A stretch of 64,000 nucleotides of DNA from Corynespora cassiicola (GCA_022059125.1 JAEUWY010000005.1:4712001-4776000), one strand, 5' to 3'; positions 44,878 through 56,746 are shown, counted from the first letter of the stretch. The notes: generated from the sequence alone by a model not told the origin. Numbers and translations: made by a program.

Positions 44878-46864
44878 GCGTTCGCTTGGATCTTCATCTC
44901 TTTTTTCTTTCATTACTCCTTGATTTTCAAAATGTTTGTCCCTGGTGCGATTTCATACCCATTTCTTCCATTTACAATCTCATTGTGCTCTGCGACTTTT
45001 TCATCCGGCGGAGCGGGTGGCACTCATAGAGTTCTTGGCCAAAAGTTTTCCATTGGGCATCACCCCATTCCGCCTGCAGAAAAAGTTTGTCAGGACATTG
45101 GTTCGTCCTTGAGCGTTTTGGTATTTGCAGGATTCCCCCTCTGCCTTTTTTTTTTCTTCATTTGCTCTACCATGTACGTGTCCTGCTAGTTGCGTCTTTG
45201 GCCGCAGCCATGCAGGCCACCCGGGGTATTGTTTGCTAGCTAGATACAGGATGCTCACGCACACAAAGTTGCTTTGCTTGCGTGGGGGCCCAAACGCTCA
45301 CGACAGGACGGGATTGTACGATCGGATACGAATGCTGTTTTTGTTTTCTGTTGGCGATTTTCTTCTCCGACACGTCATTATTACCTTCTGTTGCTTTTGA
45401 GGACACCTTAGTCTCTCACTAGCACCCCCCTCATGTTTTTCCTTGTCGAAATATCTTTAGCGTTTCTTTTGCAAAATACCTTCTCCTCGCGGAGGCTTCT
45501 CGGTCGGGCGGATTTTAATACCCTTTTTTATTCTCCTTGTCGTTGAAATGATTTGCGGATGAAGCACGTGGCACGAGGAATACGCAGGGCAGCTAGGCAG
45601 TTACGACGACACGACGGCATGACGATAGTGCACAGATACGTTTTTGCAGCGTTTTAGCAGCGAGTTGAAAAGGAAACCGGGGGCGCGCACGTGGGCACCA
45701 GATTGCAAGCAAATTTTCAACAGCAGATAGGACCGATGGCTAGTTTCTTTTTGTTACCTCTGTTCTCGAACGCAAGAGAGAGAGAGAAAAAAATCTGACG
45801 GTTCCTTTCCTCACAAAGTCCACGATCCCTTGCCCATGTCCACTGTACCTTTTGTTACTTTTTCTTCTGACCTTCTAACAACGCACCGACGACGTAGCGA
45901 GCACGTTCCCCCTTCGAGCACGGCCACCATTGCTCCGAGACGACCATGTCACCTCTGCGACCCAGGCGTGTTTGCTTTGCTTTTGCACTGTCCGCCGCCG
46001 TCACGGCCGCTGCTCTGTGTTGGCGGCTTCTCCCTAATCCCCGAAAAGTTCCCGCACCGCCATTCCAAAAGCACGGCCGAGCTTGACGAAAAAAAGGGGG
46101 GCGGCAGAGGCGGTAAAGGCACAAGAGCTCATTGAACGTGCATATACATAGTAGGTAGTAGTTACTGGGAGGGGGGAGGTTCTGCACCGCCAGACAAGAC
46201 AAGCCTTGAAACATATCCCAGCCCTCTTACTCTCCATCACCACCACATTTTTTGCCCATCTGCGACGTCCAACCCTCGCGCTGCTGCCCGCTGGGCCCGC
46301 GCCCCGGACCCTGAATATTGTCTCACGGCACGGTGCGACGCGATGCGGCACCCCACAACGGCACCGACCCGGCAAAGCCGACGACGGGGGATGGCCGGCC
46401 ACGGCCACTACGGCCACGGCCACGTCCCACCATGTCGGACTCTGTGCGTCTGAGCAGCCGCCCTCTCTTCTTTCTCCTCGCCCGCACATCCCGACCGAAA
46501 GACAGCTGACCCCCTCCCTTCCTCCCCCTTCCCCTCCCCGTTCTCCAAAAAAGAACCAAAAAGAAAACCAGACAAAAGACGTTCGAATCGTGCAAGGTTT
46601 CGCGGAGCGTTCCAGAAGGCGAGGAGAAGGCCCGGGGCCTAGAAGCGTCGAGAGATGGGGCGCTCCACGCCGGTGATGGTGGAGATGAGATGAGCAATCA
46701 ATCAATGTTGTGGTGCTGTCCCCCCCCGCCGTCCCATACTCGTTCTGCTCGCCTGGCGTGAGGCGGATGGGAGGGGAGAGGGACACGTTGGGGACACGTG
46801 CCCCTGGGTGGTGGGCGAGGCGAGGAGGATGAAACGCTGGAGGGCTGGAGGAGGTGAGGCTGGG

Positions 46865-46872
46865 TCACGTGA
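46865..46872. promoter_or_regulatory. TCACGTGA E-box palindrome
   Basis: A perfect eight-base palindrome with a CACGTG core, in a gene-free region and over 3 kb from any accepted gene end. It is a sequence match only. Confidence 0.25.
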
Positions 46873-48162
46873 GGTGGGTACGTGGGTGCGGGTGGGTTAG
46901 GGTGGACAGCGCATCAGCCAGCCAAAAGCTGTGTTGTCTGTTTATGGAAGGGGGGGGGAGGGGAACGGAGGGGGCCGTATGAAGCGAGGGAGGGAAGGGG
47001 AGGGGGTGGGCGTCGATGTGGGAGGTTTGGCATGTGAGTGAGGCTCAAGCCGTACGCAGCAGCAAAAAAACGGGTAGACGGGTTGGGTACGCAGATAGGA
47101 GGATTTCCTTGCCCATGGTCACGCTTTCAGAATGGGGATGCTGCGCTGGCAACGCCATCCCACCCCCATCTGTCCATTGTCGCGAGAAGCAACCAGAAAA
47201 ATGCCACTCGCACGGCACCGCTCTTTGCCCGATCCGAAGAGCCATACCGCAACTTCTTGGGTTGGGAAAACCCGCCCGTGTAGCGCGTCGTTCTCCTGCA
47301 GCCGGCCAAGTCGCCCCATCCGCATCTCATCGGCACTAGGCGGATGTGTACATACGACACCCTAGCCCTACATGTACAACTGATACTAGGACCGACCGTA
47401 CCGTACACTATGGTGGTGCGTTAGGTGCTGGGGATTGCTGGGAACCACTTAAATTATGCACGTCAGACTGGCTGGCTAACCGGCTGGCTGGCAGGCTGGC
47501 AGGCCGCCTAGTCCCCCCCCCCTACCACCCAATCCAATCCATCTCAACCCAGTCCCCCACAGGTAAGGTCGCCCCAGACGCGATGCCAAAAACTCTATTT
47601 CAGGTGTCTGGTCTTTTGCTTTTTTATCGCCTCTCAATCGGTGAGGCAGATGGGGGGCTAGGCTGCTTGGGGGAAGTGTGGACCCCGTTCGTCATGCTGC
47701 ATGCAGCCTACATATTATATCTATCTATCATCCCATAGTCTGGTCTACAGACCGATTGCGAAAAGGCGGGAGGGGTACGTACTTGGTTGCTCCCCGTGAC
47801 TTTGCGGGTTGGCATGCAGATTTAGGAGAGAGAACGATGAGAGAAAGGGAAAAAGGCAAACGACAAACGACAAACTAGGGAAATGATTCGTTCTGGGCCT
47901 AGAGGCATGTTTGTTGTGCATGACGGCGGCAAGTTGAGATGCCGGCATGTCCGCTCTCGGGCGAAATTGGTAATGAATGAGAATGTATAGCATATATGGA
48001 AAACCGGTGAGGCAAAAGAGGAAGTTAGTAGTAAATCACGACAGCGGATGATGGACGGACTGCATCTCGAAGCACTATTTTGTCAGACTTGGATTTGAAA
48101 TAATCCCGCTGCAAGCGATGGCAGATCCCAAGGCCTCGTCCATCAACACAGACCCCAAGACT

Positions 48163-48192
48163 CGGGCGGGCGAGGCGGGCGAGGCGGGCGGG
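48163..48192. repeat. Nonamer tandem repeat (GGGCGAGGC)n
   Basis: About three copies of a GC-rich nine-base unit in the gene-free region. Confidence 0.75.
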
Positions 48193-48992
48193 TAATTTTT
48201 TCTTGCGCTGCTGGTCTGCCGTGCTGTCCGTCTGCCGTGGCAGGGCAAATCATACACGACCAACTCCCGAGAACGTGACGGGAGGGACGTGGATGCAAGC
48301 GAGAACGAAGGCCTGATTGCCGAACCGAACCGAACCGAATCATGCTCGACGGATCAGACGTCATGTGGCCCATCCCTCGTCCATCCAGCATGCCGTGTCA
48401 TCGAATACGTTCATTCATGTCAATTTTGAGGTGAAGAGAAGAAAGAAAGAGCTTGGGGGAATCTGACAGTCATTCTCGTCCTCCCCATTAAACCTTATAC
48501 ATACCCATCAAAACACTTCTTCCACACCAAAACACCTCCATACTCGCCACAACCACCATACTCCCACCCCCAGATATCCCCCAGTCCCTAACCCTCCCAC
48601 CAACCTGCTCATGCACCCCATCGCTCCAATCCCCTCCCCCCCTTCTCCGTCCTCCCTCCTGCAACCCACCACACCACATGCACATGCATCATGCACTCCC
48701 AACCCTCCCTCCCCGGTGCCCACCCTGCAAATAAGGCGACACCCCAGGAGAACTCTCCTCCCCCTTGGACCCAAAAAAACCCGCCTCCAAAGCACCGCCC
48801 CAACTTGCCCCCGTCACCATCGAATCGAGAAAAACACGTAGGTACGCATGTACCGTCTGGATCCAGCGCATGCACACCCACCTGCCCGCACGTCCACACG
48901 CATGCACGCACGCACGATGCTGGATTTGCTCCGCGCAACACGCGTGCCCGTCCACTGACCTGTCCATCCATCCGCATGAGGGACGAGGCGCC

Positions 48993-49029
48993 GCAGTGCG
49001 GTGCAGTGCGGTGCAGTGCGGTACAGTGC
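48993..49029. repeat. Ten-base tandem repeat (GCAGTGCGGT)n
   Basis: Three exact copies followed by a diverged fourth (ACAGTGC). Confidence 0.9.
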
Positions 49030-49940
49030 ACTACAGCACACCTACCGTGCCATGCCTTACCGCACCGTATGATACTGTTTTGTATGTAATGTATGTACGT
49101 AGGTTGCTTTGCGTACCAACCGTTTGTGCATTCAGCGCGCTTCCGCGGGCGTGGTTAGGTAGGTCCGCGTACGGGATGGAAGGTGGTGGTGGCGACGAGG
49201 GTGACGGGAGGACGCCATGTGGCAAGGTACATTGGCAGACAGCCTGGTGTATTCCTCTCGACACACACAGAGAGGGAGAGGGCGGGGAGGGGAATAGACA
49301 CGCATGTGCCTACCCTTTCCCCTCCTCCTCCTTCTGCCTCCCCACGCCCGTCTGCATGATGTTCTCGGACGTTATCGTATGCGGCGTTGAACCTTGGCCA
49401 TGCTTGCTTGCATCGTCAGCTAGCCAGACAGCCAGTCAGTCAGTCAGTCACGGCATCACTCCCTCACCATCACAAGCACACATCCCACGCCTTCACATCA
49501 TGGATCCCATACGTTTGATTGTCCTTTTTTTTTTCTCCGGTACAACAGCAAAGATCCGCTATGCAAGTCCCTCTGTCCCACCCAGCAAAAAACCTCCGGT
49601 CCACCGCACCATCGCCTCGTCCCAACATGATCCGTACAGCGAACGAGCCAAATGGGCGGGGGACACTAATCACACATACACTCCACATTGCCATTAGACC
49701 CGACATTCAATTTCTTCCCCATCTCCCATTCTTCTTTTCCTTTTTTTTCCGTACATGAAGGACAAGAAAAAAAATCAAGCTTTTTGTTGTGACCCAATGC
49801 ACTTCTTCCCCAACTCAGAGGGAGAGGGGCGCTGAACTATCAGTCCAGTCCGACGACCATTCAATAAACTACAAGACACGATGGGGGAATAATATCAAGC
49901 CCAGAACATGGAAAGTGGTAGATAGACAAGGAGAAGACAT

Positions 49941-52589
49941 CTAGTCGTCCTCGGTCAAATCGCCATACTCCCACATTCCTCTCCGCTCCTCCTTGGCCAC
50001 CGTCTGCCTCTTGGTGAGGGCCGAGAGGATGTCGTTTGCGCCGCGCTCCCACGCCTTGAGCTTCTTGGGCACCATGGCGAGACCCTCGCTCACCACCTCG
50101 GCGTTGATGCTCTCGTCGCCCGTCTTGCTCTTGTTGGGGTCGAAGAGGGTGACCCAGAGAGTTCCGTCCTTCTCCACTTGGTCGACGTTAGCGACCAGCT
50201 GGCGCTCGGCCGTCTCCTGGGAGATGACGTGGACCGCATCAGCGAGGTACTCGGGGTTGCCGGGCAGCTGGATAAAGGAGAGCTGGGCGTCAACGGCCTG
50301 GGCCTTCAGCTTCGACTGGGGAGAAAACTGGGGCTGGCTGAGGGGACGAAGACGAGACCAGGGGACGGTTTCCGAGTTGCCATAGTCAATGTAGACAACC
50401 TCGGCCTTTTGAGCCTCACGGTCGTTGCGGCGGACACGCGCACGGTACCACTCGTCGTCTGCGGTGAACTTGGCAGCAACAAAGTCGCCGGCCTTGGGAG
50501 GGCCGGGCAAGCCCTGGTTGTTGGTAGGGTTGAGATGGAAGCTGCGGAAAGCGCTCATGAGCTCCGTCAGGGCTGCCGTGCCCGTGCCGACCTGCTGAAG
50601 CTTGAGCTTGCCAGACTCATCAATGTGGGTGACGACAACGTCGCGGTAGTCCTTTCGGCGCTCTACCGCATCGCCATTCTGGGGCGTAGACTCGGCAGCG
50701 GCGGTGGGCTCGGCCTCCTCGTCCTGGGACGGGTCGTAGTCGTGCCACAGACCCTTGCGGGCATCCTTTGCCTTTTGCTCTGCGGCAAACAGCTCGTTGG
50801 CGTTTCCAGACTTCTCCGCAGAGTATGCGTGGACAGAAGCAAGACCTTCCTCCAAGAGGGACTTGGCAAAGTTCTCGCGGTTAATGTACAGAGTGCCGAT
50901 GAAGCCACCCATCTTGTCGCAGTCCTCGACATCAATCTCGACATCACGCTGCTGGCATCGCCTGTTGGCAAAGTCGTGAGCCTCCTGGCCAAACGGCTCG
51001 CCCTGGTCGGTGGGGTTCCTCGCGGAGCGGGGGGCACGGATTCCAGATAGGACAAAGGTCAGTTTGGCGTTCTCGCGGGGGACCAAGACGGTGAAGCGGG
51101 ATCCAGACTTGACAAAGTCGACAATGGCGGGCACCTTGCGCTGGCGGGAGAGGAGGGTGAGCTGGCGCTTGGCCTTCTCGAGCGACTCCGAGTAATCGAC
51201 ATATTGCTTCGTCGAGGGGGCCTTGGGCGACCACAGTCCCTTCTGGGCCTCCTGTGCCTCCTGCTCGGCCAGCAAGAGGTCGTCGTAGATGGGGCTCCTG
51301 TCGGTGTCGTCCTGGCGGTGGCGGATGACCGAGGCCATGCCATTCTCCACGAGCAACAGGCCAATGTTCTTGCCCTGGTAGGTAACGGTGGCCATCTCGC
51401 GCTCGTCGTAGCCCTCGGTGGCAGGTCGCTTTCCGTCAATGTGGAACTTGACGTGCTTTCCGATGAGCTTCTTGCGGAGGAACTCCTTGGCCTCGGGCAC
51501 CCACGGCGCCTGCTTGGGATCCGTGGGCTTGGGCTGGCGAACGCTGCTGAGGTTGATGCGCTTCTCGGCGCCATTCTTGTTCCGCACATAGATGGTGTCG
51601 GCGCTCTGTATCCGGCTGACGACGGCCTCAAGCTCGTTGGCAGCAGTCTTTTGCGCCGTATGGCCCTGGTAGACGCCGACCTTTCCATCCCGAGCCGTCT
51701 TCTCCGCTCTCCGCAGAACGCCCATCTCCTGGCCGAGCATGGTGGTGTGGTGGTCGGTGCAGCGGGCGAGACCGGACTGCAGAATGAAGGGGGCGATGCT
51801 GCCGTTGACGGGGTGCTTGACGGTAGCCACGAGCTGGCCGTTGGGGCTGACACCGAGCACATTGAGGAGGACGGTGCGCTGCAGTAACCGCGTCTCGACA
51901 AACTGGTGCGACTCGTCGCCAAAGAGCTCGGCGGGCTGCTCCTTGCCGTCGGATGGGTTCACACGCTTGGTGGCCGGGGCGCGGATGCCGGCGATGAGAG
52001 CCATTGTCTGGACATGCTCGGTGGGCGAGAGCAGAATGCGGACGATGAGGCGGTCGCCGGCCAGGACCTTTTCAACAATTGCGCTCAGGTCCTCGCCCTT
52101 GTGGTCGTCGACGAACTGCTTGGGGTCGCTCAGCTCAAAGGCCGAGTTGATGCGGCCACCCGTCTCGGCCCAGACGCCTTTGGAGTCTGCACGCGCGCGA
52201 GCCTCGAGGGCCTGTAGCTTCTCCAGGAGCGAGGCGGCCTCGTCTGAGTCGTCCTTGCGGCCAGCATCGTCGCGCAGCTTGACCCAGCCCTCGGCCACGG
52301 CCAGGTCTGGCAGCTGGGTCCGGTTGGGCAGGGCAACGATTCCGTACTCGCGGTTGGCGCCCGTGGGGATCTTGTAGAGCACGCGGAACTGCACCACCTT
52401 GCCGACGAGCAGCTTGCGGAGGAAGTCGCGTGATTCAAAGGCAAACTGCTCATCGCCCTCGCGCTTCAGCCGGGGCGCCGACACAAAAGCCAGGCTCAGT
52501 GTGCGCTCCTGCTTGGGGTTGTTGAGGTTGTGCAAGATGACCGTGTCGCCCGAGAGCACGCTCTTGACCTTAGCTTCGAGGAGGGCCAT
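49941..52589 (-). CDS. SND1: Tudor staphylococcal nuclease (Tudor-SN / SND1 homologue)
   Basis: A single exon of 882 residues, the family's usual length. Four staphylococcal-nuclease-like OB folds follow one another (about 1-145, 165-315, 325-465, 490-635), each with the recurring Arg-Ala-Pro or Ser-Ala-Pro motif and the closing Lys-Gly-Leu/Val-Trp motif. A Tudor domain follows at about 697-755 (AGDFVAAKF, DEWYRARV, YIDYGN-type core, which binds methylated arginine). The last ~100 residues resemble the partial fifth nuclease fold. Tudor-SN acts in RNA processing, stress granules and the degradation or stabilisation of specific RNAs, in cytoplasm and nucleus. Catalytic Arg/Glu residues of true staphylococcal nuclease are not clearly kept, as is usual in this family. 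It is the first of five same-strand genes. ATG 52589 begins directly with the first nuclease fold. Confidence 0.96.
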   Translation of the reverse strand: MALLEAKVKSVLSGDTVILHNLNNPKQERTLSLAFVSAPRLKREGDEQFAFESRDFLRKLLVGKVVQFRVLYKIPTGANREYGIVALPNRTQLPDLAVAEGWVKLRDDAGRKDDSDEAASLLEKLQALEARARADSKGVWAETGGRINSAFELSDPKQFVDDHKGEDLSAIVEKVLAGDRLIVRILLSPTEHVQTMALIAGIRAPATKRVNPSDGKEQPAELFGDESHQFVETRLLQRTVLLNVLGVSPNGQLVATVKHPVNGSIAPFILQSGLARCTDHHTTMLGQEMGVLRRAEKTARDGKVGVYQGHTAQKTAANELEAVVSRIQSADTIYVRNKNGAEKRINLSSVRQPKPTDPKQAPWVPEAKEFLRKKLIGKHVKFHIDGKRPATEGYDEREMATVTYQGKNIGLLLVENGMASVIRHRQDDTDRSPIYDDLLLAEQEAQEAQKGLWSPKAPSTKQYVDYSESLEKAKRQLTLLSRQRKVPAIVDFVKSGSRFTVLVPRENAKLTFVLSGIRAPRSARNPTDQGEPFGQEAHDFANRRCQQRDVEIDVEDCDKMGGFIGTLYINRENFAKSLLEEGLASVHAYSAEKSGNANELFAAEQKAKDARKGLWHDYDPSQDEEAEPTAAAESTPQNGDAVERRKDYRDVVVTHIDESGKLKLQQVGTGTAALTELMSAFRSFHLNPTNNQGLPGPPKAGDFVAAKFTADDEWYRARVRRNDREAQKAEVVYIDYGNSETVPWSRLRPLSQPQFSPQSKLKAQAVDAQLSFIQLPGNPEYLADAVHVISQETAERQLVANVDQVEKDGTLWVTLFDPNKSKTGDESINAEVVSEGLAMVPKKLKAWERGANDILSALTKRQTVAKEERRGMWEYGDLTEDD

Positions 52590-53312
52590 GGTGGGAGGAG
52601 GTCGAGTGGTCGGGGTGGTGGTGCGGGCTGCACGGACATGGAGCTGTTAGCTACCGTGTTCTCAAGAGCTGTTGCAGGCATTGGCAACCGGGGCGGGGGC
52701 TCGCTGCTGCACTTACCAGGGGGGGGTATACGGAGGAAAGAAAAAGGCAAATGCAATGCAATTGGGGGGAGGAGAAGGGGGGGATTGGGGTTGGCGGGAG
52801 GGTATGTGGTGGATGGAGAGGGAGGCTCGGCCACGACCTGTCGCCGTCAATCTGGCCGCTGCTTCTGGACGCCGACCCTTTGTGGGGTGAGAGCGGGCCT
52901 AGGCGAAACTCAAACCGCCACCTGCAGCTCCCACGTGCTTCCCTGCAAACCGCCCATCTTGTACTGTAGACGCCATGCCAGGCGCAAGGCACGTCTGTGC
53001 AGGCGGGAGACCATCGTGTGCGGGAGCTGGCCGTCGCCCGCCGCCCGTCCAACCCATGTGCCACACCTGCCGCCAGTCCCGCAAACAAGGGTCCAGCATC
53101 ACATGTAGCTCGTCAGCTCGTCACCGCGTCACCGCGTCACCGCGTCACAGGTACCTTCAATCATCTCGTCTACGCATAGGTAAATAGGGCGAGTGCTTTT
53201 ATCTATCTCAAGAGTGACCTACACCCGAGACTACGCCCCCCTATTCAATCAGTCTCCAGGCTGCTGAAGAACCGTAGTAGTCATAGCTCATGTCAATGTT
53301 CCGTCACATCAT
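52590..53312. other. Spacer between Tudor-SN and SOD1 genes
   Basis: Promoter of the Tudor-SN gene and 3' flank of SOD1. It is GC-rich with chance frames on both strands. It contains the octamer repeat at 53120-53148. No gene seen. Confidence 0.5.
53120..53148. repeat. Octamer tandem repeat (GTCACCGC)n
   Basis: Three exact copies plus GTCAC, in the spacer between the SOD1 stop and the Tudor-SN start. Confidence 0.9.
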
Positions 53313-54216
53313 CTAAGCGGAGATACCAATGACACCGCAAGCAGGGCGGGCGCCAGCATTGCCGGTCTTCTTGGACTCCTCGTTGCCACCCTTGCCGAGG
53401 TCGTCGGTGCCGGCGTGGACAACGACGGTGCGCTGCGTCTGTTAGCACTCTCATCTCGAGATGTCCGCTGGGGGGGAGCACTTACGCCAATGACGCTCTC
53501 GGAGCCGATCAGCTTGATGAGCTTGTCCTGGACGCTGCCCTGGGCATTGCCCTGGGCGTCGGTCTTGAAGTTGCCCAAGTCACCGACGTGGCGGTCCTCG
53601 TCGCCGGGAGCACCGTGGCTCTTGCCGTGGGGGTTGACTCGAGCCTCTGTCAGCTCCACTCCATCTCAACTCACACGGGCAAGGCAGCATCAACTTACAG
53701 TGGGGTCCGGCAGAGGTGCAGCCGTTGGTGTTGTCACCAAAGGCGTGAACGTGCATGCCACGCTCAGCGTTGGCGTCGTGGCCGGTGATGTTCCATGAGA
53801 CGGTCGTGGGGCTGGACTCGCTGGCCTGCTCAAAGGTGACGGTGCCCTTGATGTTGGAGTCACCACGGATGACAGCGACTGTGGTTCTCTGGTCAGCCCT
53901 ATCCGTCTATGCACCGACATGTATGCCCATGCAAGCATTCGCATGCTCCACGACGGGCTGCCGGCCATCAGGGTGCCTCCACAGGCCCCCTGATTGGAGC
54001 GTCGAGCAGCGTGGAGAAGAGCTCCGGGGAAACGACCATCAAGGTCCTCATTGAGCTCCAGGCCGCCCAATTGAGTCGTATAAAGACCGCCTGGGGCGCC
54101 CATGGCAGCGTCCAGAGGACAAATGTGCTCAATCTCACGCAGACTCGCTGCCCCGCTTCTCCGCATGGGGCAACGCCTGACAGAAACAGGAGCCAGCACT
54201 TACCGGCCTTGACCAT
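53313..54216 (-). CDS. SOD1: Cu/Zn superoxide dismutase
   Basis: Exons 54216-54204 (13 nt), 53878-53699, 53637-53486 and 53432-53313 give 154 residues, exactly the family length. It converts superoxide to oxygen and peroxide in cytosol and intermembrane space. All key residues fall at standard positions: copper ligands His47, His49, His64 and His121; zinc ligands His64, His72, His81 and Asp84; disulphide Cys58-Cys147; guiding Arg144. Intron 1 is unusually long at 325 bp; intron 2 is 61 bp and intron 3 is 53 bp. The last acceptor is ambiguous (two AGs six bases apart); the second matches the invariant Gly-Arg-Thr-Val junction and gives the normal length. The ATG context (CCAAAATGG) is strong. 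The next gene upstream, transaldolase, is on the same strand 568 bases away. Confidence 0.97.
53879..54203 (-). other. Long first intron of SOD1
   Basis: A 325-bp intron with donor GTAAGT and acceptor CACAG after only 13 coding bases. It is far longer than the 44-76 bp introns typical here. A first intron this close to the ATG is a plausible place for expression-enhancing elements, which I cannot identify. Confidence 0.85.
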
Positions 54217-54784
54217 TTTGGCGATTGAGTTTACTGGAGTGGTATTGGAGATGGAGTTGTGGTGTTTGGAGCTGGATGGGACTGGAGTGGTACTTGAGAG
54301 AGGGGTGCTGAGGGGTGAAGCTGCGCTGGCAAGGAGGAGAAAGCTTTCGAATGCACTCCACCTAGCGGGGCTCTCGGAGTGACGCAACGAGCGAGGCCCG
54401 CCACTCGTCGGTCTTAAATCCGATTCTGGCCCAGCGAATGACAAAAACAGTGCCCCTCGCCCGCCCCTCTCTGACAAACACGCCCACCCAGACTTACACC
54501 ACTATGGCTTTGCCCCATCAGTCGTGCTCACGCTTCACGCCTCGGGCTTCACGCCTCGGCTTCGCGCTTCGGCTTCACGGCAGGTCATCGACTTTGGAGG
54601 TTTTGCAGTCTATTTTTTGCTATTTCTCGCAACAATACTCCTTTCCCAAGAGCAATTTGCTTTAGCTAACTACAGCCCTGCACATCCATTCTCATCCGCA
54701 GACGTGAAAAAAAAGCATACCTTATGCAAACGTGATAATTCATTCCTCGTGATCAAAAATACACCCGACATCGGAGCTCGCTTT
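54217..54784. other. SOD1 promoter region / transaldolase 3' flank
   Basis: A 568-bp spacer. It contains imperfect direct repeats of CTTCACGCCTCGG-like sequence at about 54531-54583. No gene or clear stress-response element was recognised. Confidence 0.5.
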
Positions 54785-56009
54785 TTATGCCTGGATCTTC
54801 TGGCGCAGAATGTCCTTGAGCGTGACGGCATCGGCGGCAAACTTGGAGATACCCTCGCGCAGCTTCTCGACGGCCATCTGGTCCTCGTTGAAGTCGAAGC
54901 GGAAGTTGGCCTCGTCGTCAATGTACGACTTCTTCTCGAGGTTGAGCGACGAAGCCTGCGAGGCATCGAGCTTCTGGGGGACGGCGTCCTGGGAGTTGTA
55001 GAGCTGCTCCAAGAGGTTGGGCTGTGCATGTCAGTCACTATGCTGTCATGATCATAGGCGGTTACGTCAACTTACGGCAATGGTGAGGTAGTCGCAGCCA
55101 GCGAGCTCGGTGATCTCGCCAATGTTCCTGAAGGAGGCACCCATGACGATGGTCTTGTAGCCAAACTTCTTGTAGTAGTTGAAGATGCTCTCGACGCTCT
55201 TGACACCGGGGTCCTCGCCGGCAGAGTACTCCTTCTTGGTCGCGGCCTTGAACCAGTCAAGGATACGGCCGACGAAGGGGGAGATGAGGTAGGCGCCGGC
55301 CTCAGCGGCAGCAATGGCCTGGACAAGAGAGAACATCAAAGTCAGGTTGGTGTTGATGCCGTGCTCAGACTGAAGGATCTGAGCGGCCTTGATTCCCTCC
55401 CATGTCGAGGCAATCTTGATCAACACGCGCTCCTTGGGGATGCCAATCTCCTTGTAAAGCTGCGCCCAGTTAGTATGGACATGGATCAGGTGGCTGGCAA
55501 TGCAAAACTTACGTCAATAATGCGGAGGGCCTTGTTCACAGAGGCCTTGGTGTCGAAGGAGAAACGGGCGTCAACCTCAGTCGAGACCTTGCCGGGGATG
55601 ATGTTCAAAATCTCCTTGCCGAACTGCACGAGCAGGTTGTCGAGGGTGGCATCGACCTGATCCTCGATGCTGCTGCCGCCATGCTTCTTGCCGTACTCGA
55701 CGGCGGCATCGATCAGCTTTGCGTACTCGGGCTTCTTGGAGGCGGCGAGGATCAGGGAGGGGTTGGTCGTGGCATCCTGGGGCTTGTACTTGTCGATGGT
55801 AGCAAAGTCACCAGAGTCGCAGACGACGGTCTGCAGAATCATGCGCGGTCAGCCTCAGCTCAGTCGCTGCAATAAAGCTCTGCGTCACCCGCCGCCGCTG
55901 GCTCCCGAGCTGGCCGGAGAGGCGGTGGGCGGCGGGCGGCAGGCGGCGTGGGCTGGCGGGGTACACTCACGGTGCCAGTGGCCTTCAATTGATCGAGGGA
56001 GGAGGTCAT
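54785..56009 (-). CDS. TAL1: Transaldolase
   Basis: Exons 56009-55971, 55830-55513, 55459-55076 and 55021-54785, all phase-0 introns (140, 53 and 54 bp), give 325 residues, the usual length. The enzyme moves a dihydroxyacetone unit between sugar phosphates in the non-oxidative pentose phosphate pathway (cytosol). The DATTNPS motif lies at 32-38 and the Schiff-base lysine at Lys134 in the [11 protein letters not shown] motif. The SLVQA, SPFVGR and MGASFRN motifs follow in order. This is the class found in yeast Tal1 and human TALDO. The leader upstream of ATG 56009 is C/A/T-rich on the coding strand, as for a highly expressed gene. It follows the dehydrogenase gene and precedes SOD1, all on the same strand. 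Confidence 0.97.
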
Positions 56010-56746
56010 TGTGACGGGTGTTGCTGGAGGTGGAATTCGGGGGCTGGAATGGGTGGAAGAAGTAGTAGGAGCGCAGAGAGCAGAGATGTGGTGTGTTGTT
56101 TGTTGGGAGAGCTGCGTCTTGAGTCGGCAGCTTTCAATGCCCGCCCCTCCAGGCCCCTCCAAAAAATGCCTCCAGCGTCACAAGTGGCGACCCGGCCGGG
56201 AAAAAACAACAGTGATAGGCCGACCTGCGGCCATCGCATCAATCAGCACCTTGCAAATGTTACTGTAAGCAAAACCCTTACGGGTTTAGTCATCGCCGCG
56301 ACGTCTCTTGTTGCACGCTCGGCGGCGCTGGTGGCTCGGTTTACTCCATCTGGCCGCTGTGATGCAATCCCACGCGGGCGCCGCAAAAAGCCTCCACCAC
56401 CGCGTGAACTGTTCGCCCTACGCAATCGCCCTGCTTCGTTTTTTCCTCAACGGATCCCACGATGCGCTCACGGCCCTCAACATGCGTCGTGAAATTTTTC
56501 CGCGTCCACCTCACACGCCAAGCGCCTCAATAGCCGCGTGTCCGCCTCTCCGGCCTTTGCTTTTGAGCCGCCGGCCTCAGCACGCCATGCCTTCTCGATG
56601 CGAGCTCGTTAACAGCGGATAAATATTGGCTGCCACACTAATCATACATCTCCGGATAATAGTCCGCTCAGAATATCTCCCGTAGCAACGCGCCCACGCG
56701 CATCCGTGGTAGGCGGCCCACCGGCCAACCAACAGCCCACTTTGCA
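56010..56746. other. Transaldolase promoter region
   Basis: A 737-bp spacer holding the transaldolase leader and promoter and the 3' flank of the dehydrogenase gene. The coding-strand leader is rich in short CT and CA runs. No other gene or element was recognised. Confidence 0.5.

Larger units (their letters stand above)
44878..49940. other. 5.1-kb gene-free region with tandem repeats
   Basis: The left part is the 3' flank of the 802-residue gene, the right end the 3' flank of the Tudor-SN gene. Frames up to about 310 codons exist (for example 48765-49697, opened by TTG), but they are Pro/Thr/Cys/His-biased readings of skewed DNA without domains. Homopurine and homopyrimidine tracts are common, and several simple repeats are present. 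A TCACGTGA palindrome lies at 46865-46872. No tRNA or rRNA was seen. Confidence 0.55.

Noticed and set aside
46034..46786. Minus-strand 250-codon frame
   Set aside because: Composition follows homopyrimidine tracts, overlaps an open plus-strand frame and lacks domains.
46890..46910. TTAGGG-like sequence as interstitial telomere
   Set aside because: Only a single GGGTTAGGG unit is present, with no tandem array.
48765..49697. Plus-strand 310-codon frame
   Set aside because: Opens at TTG, and contains Pro/His/Cys-rich readings of simple repeats.
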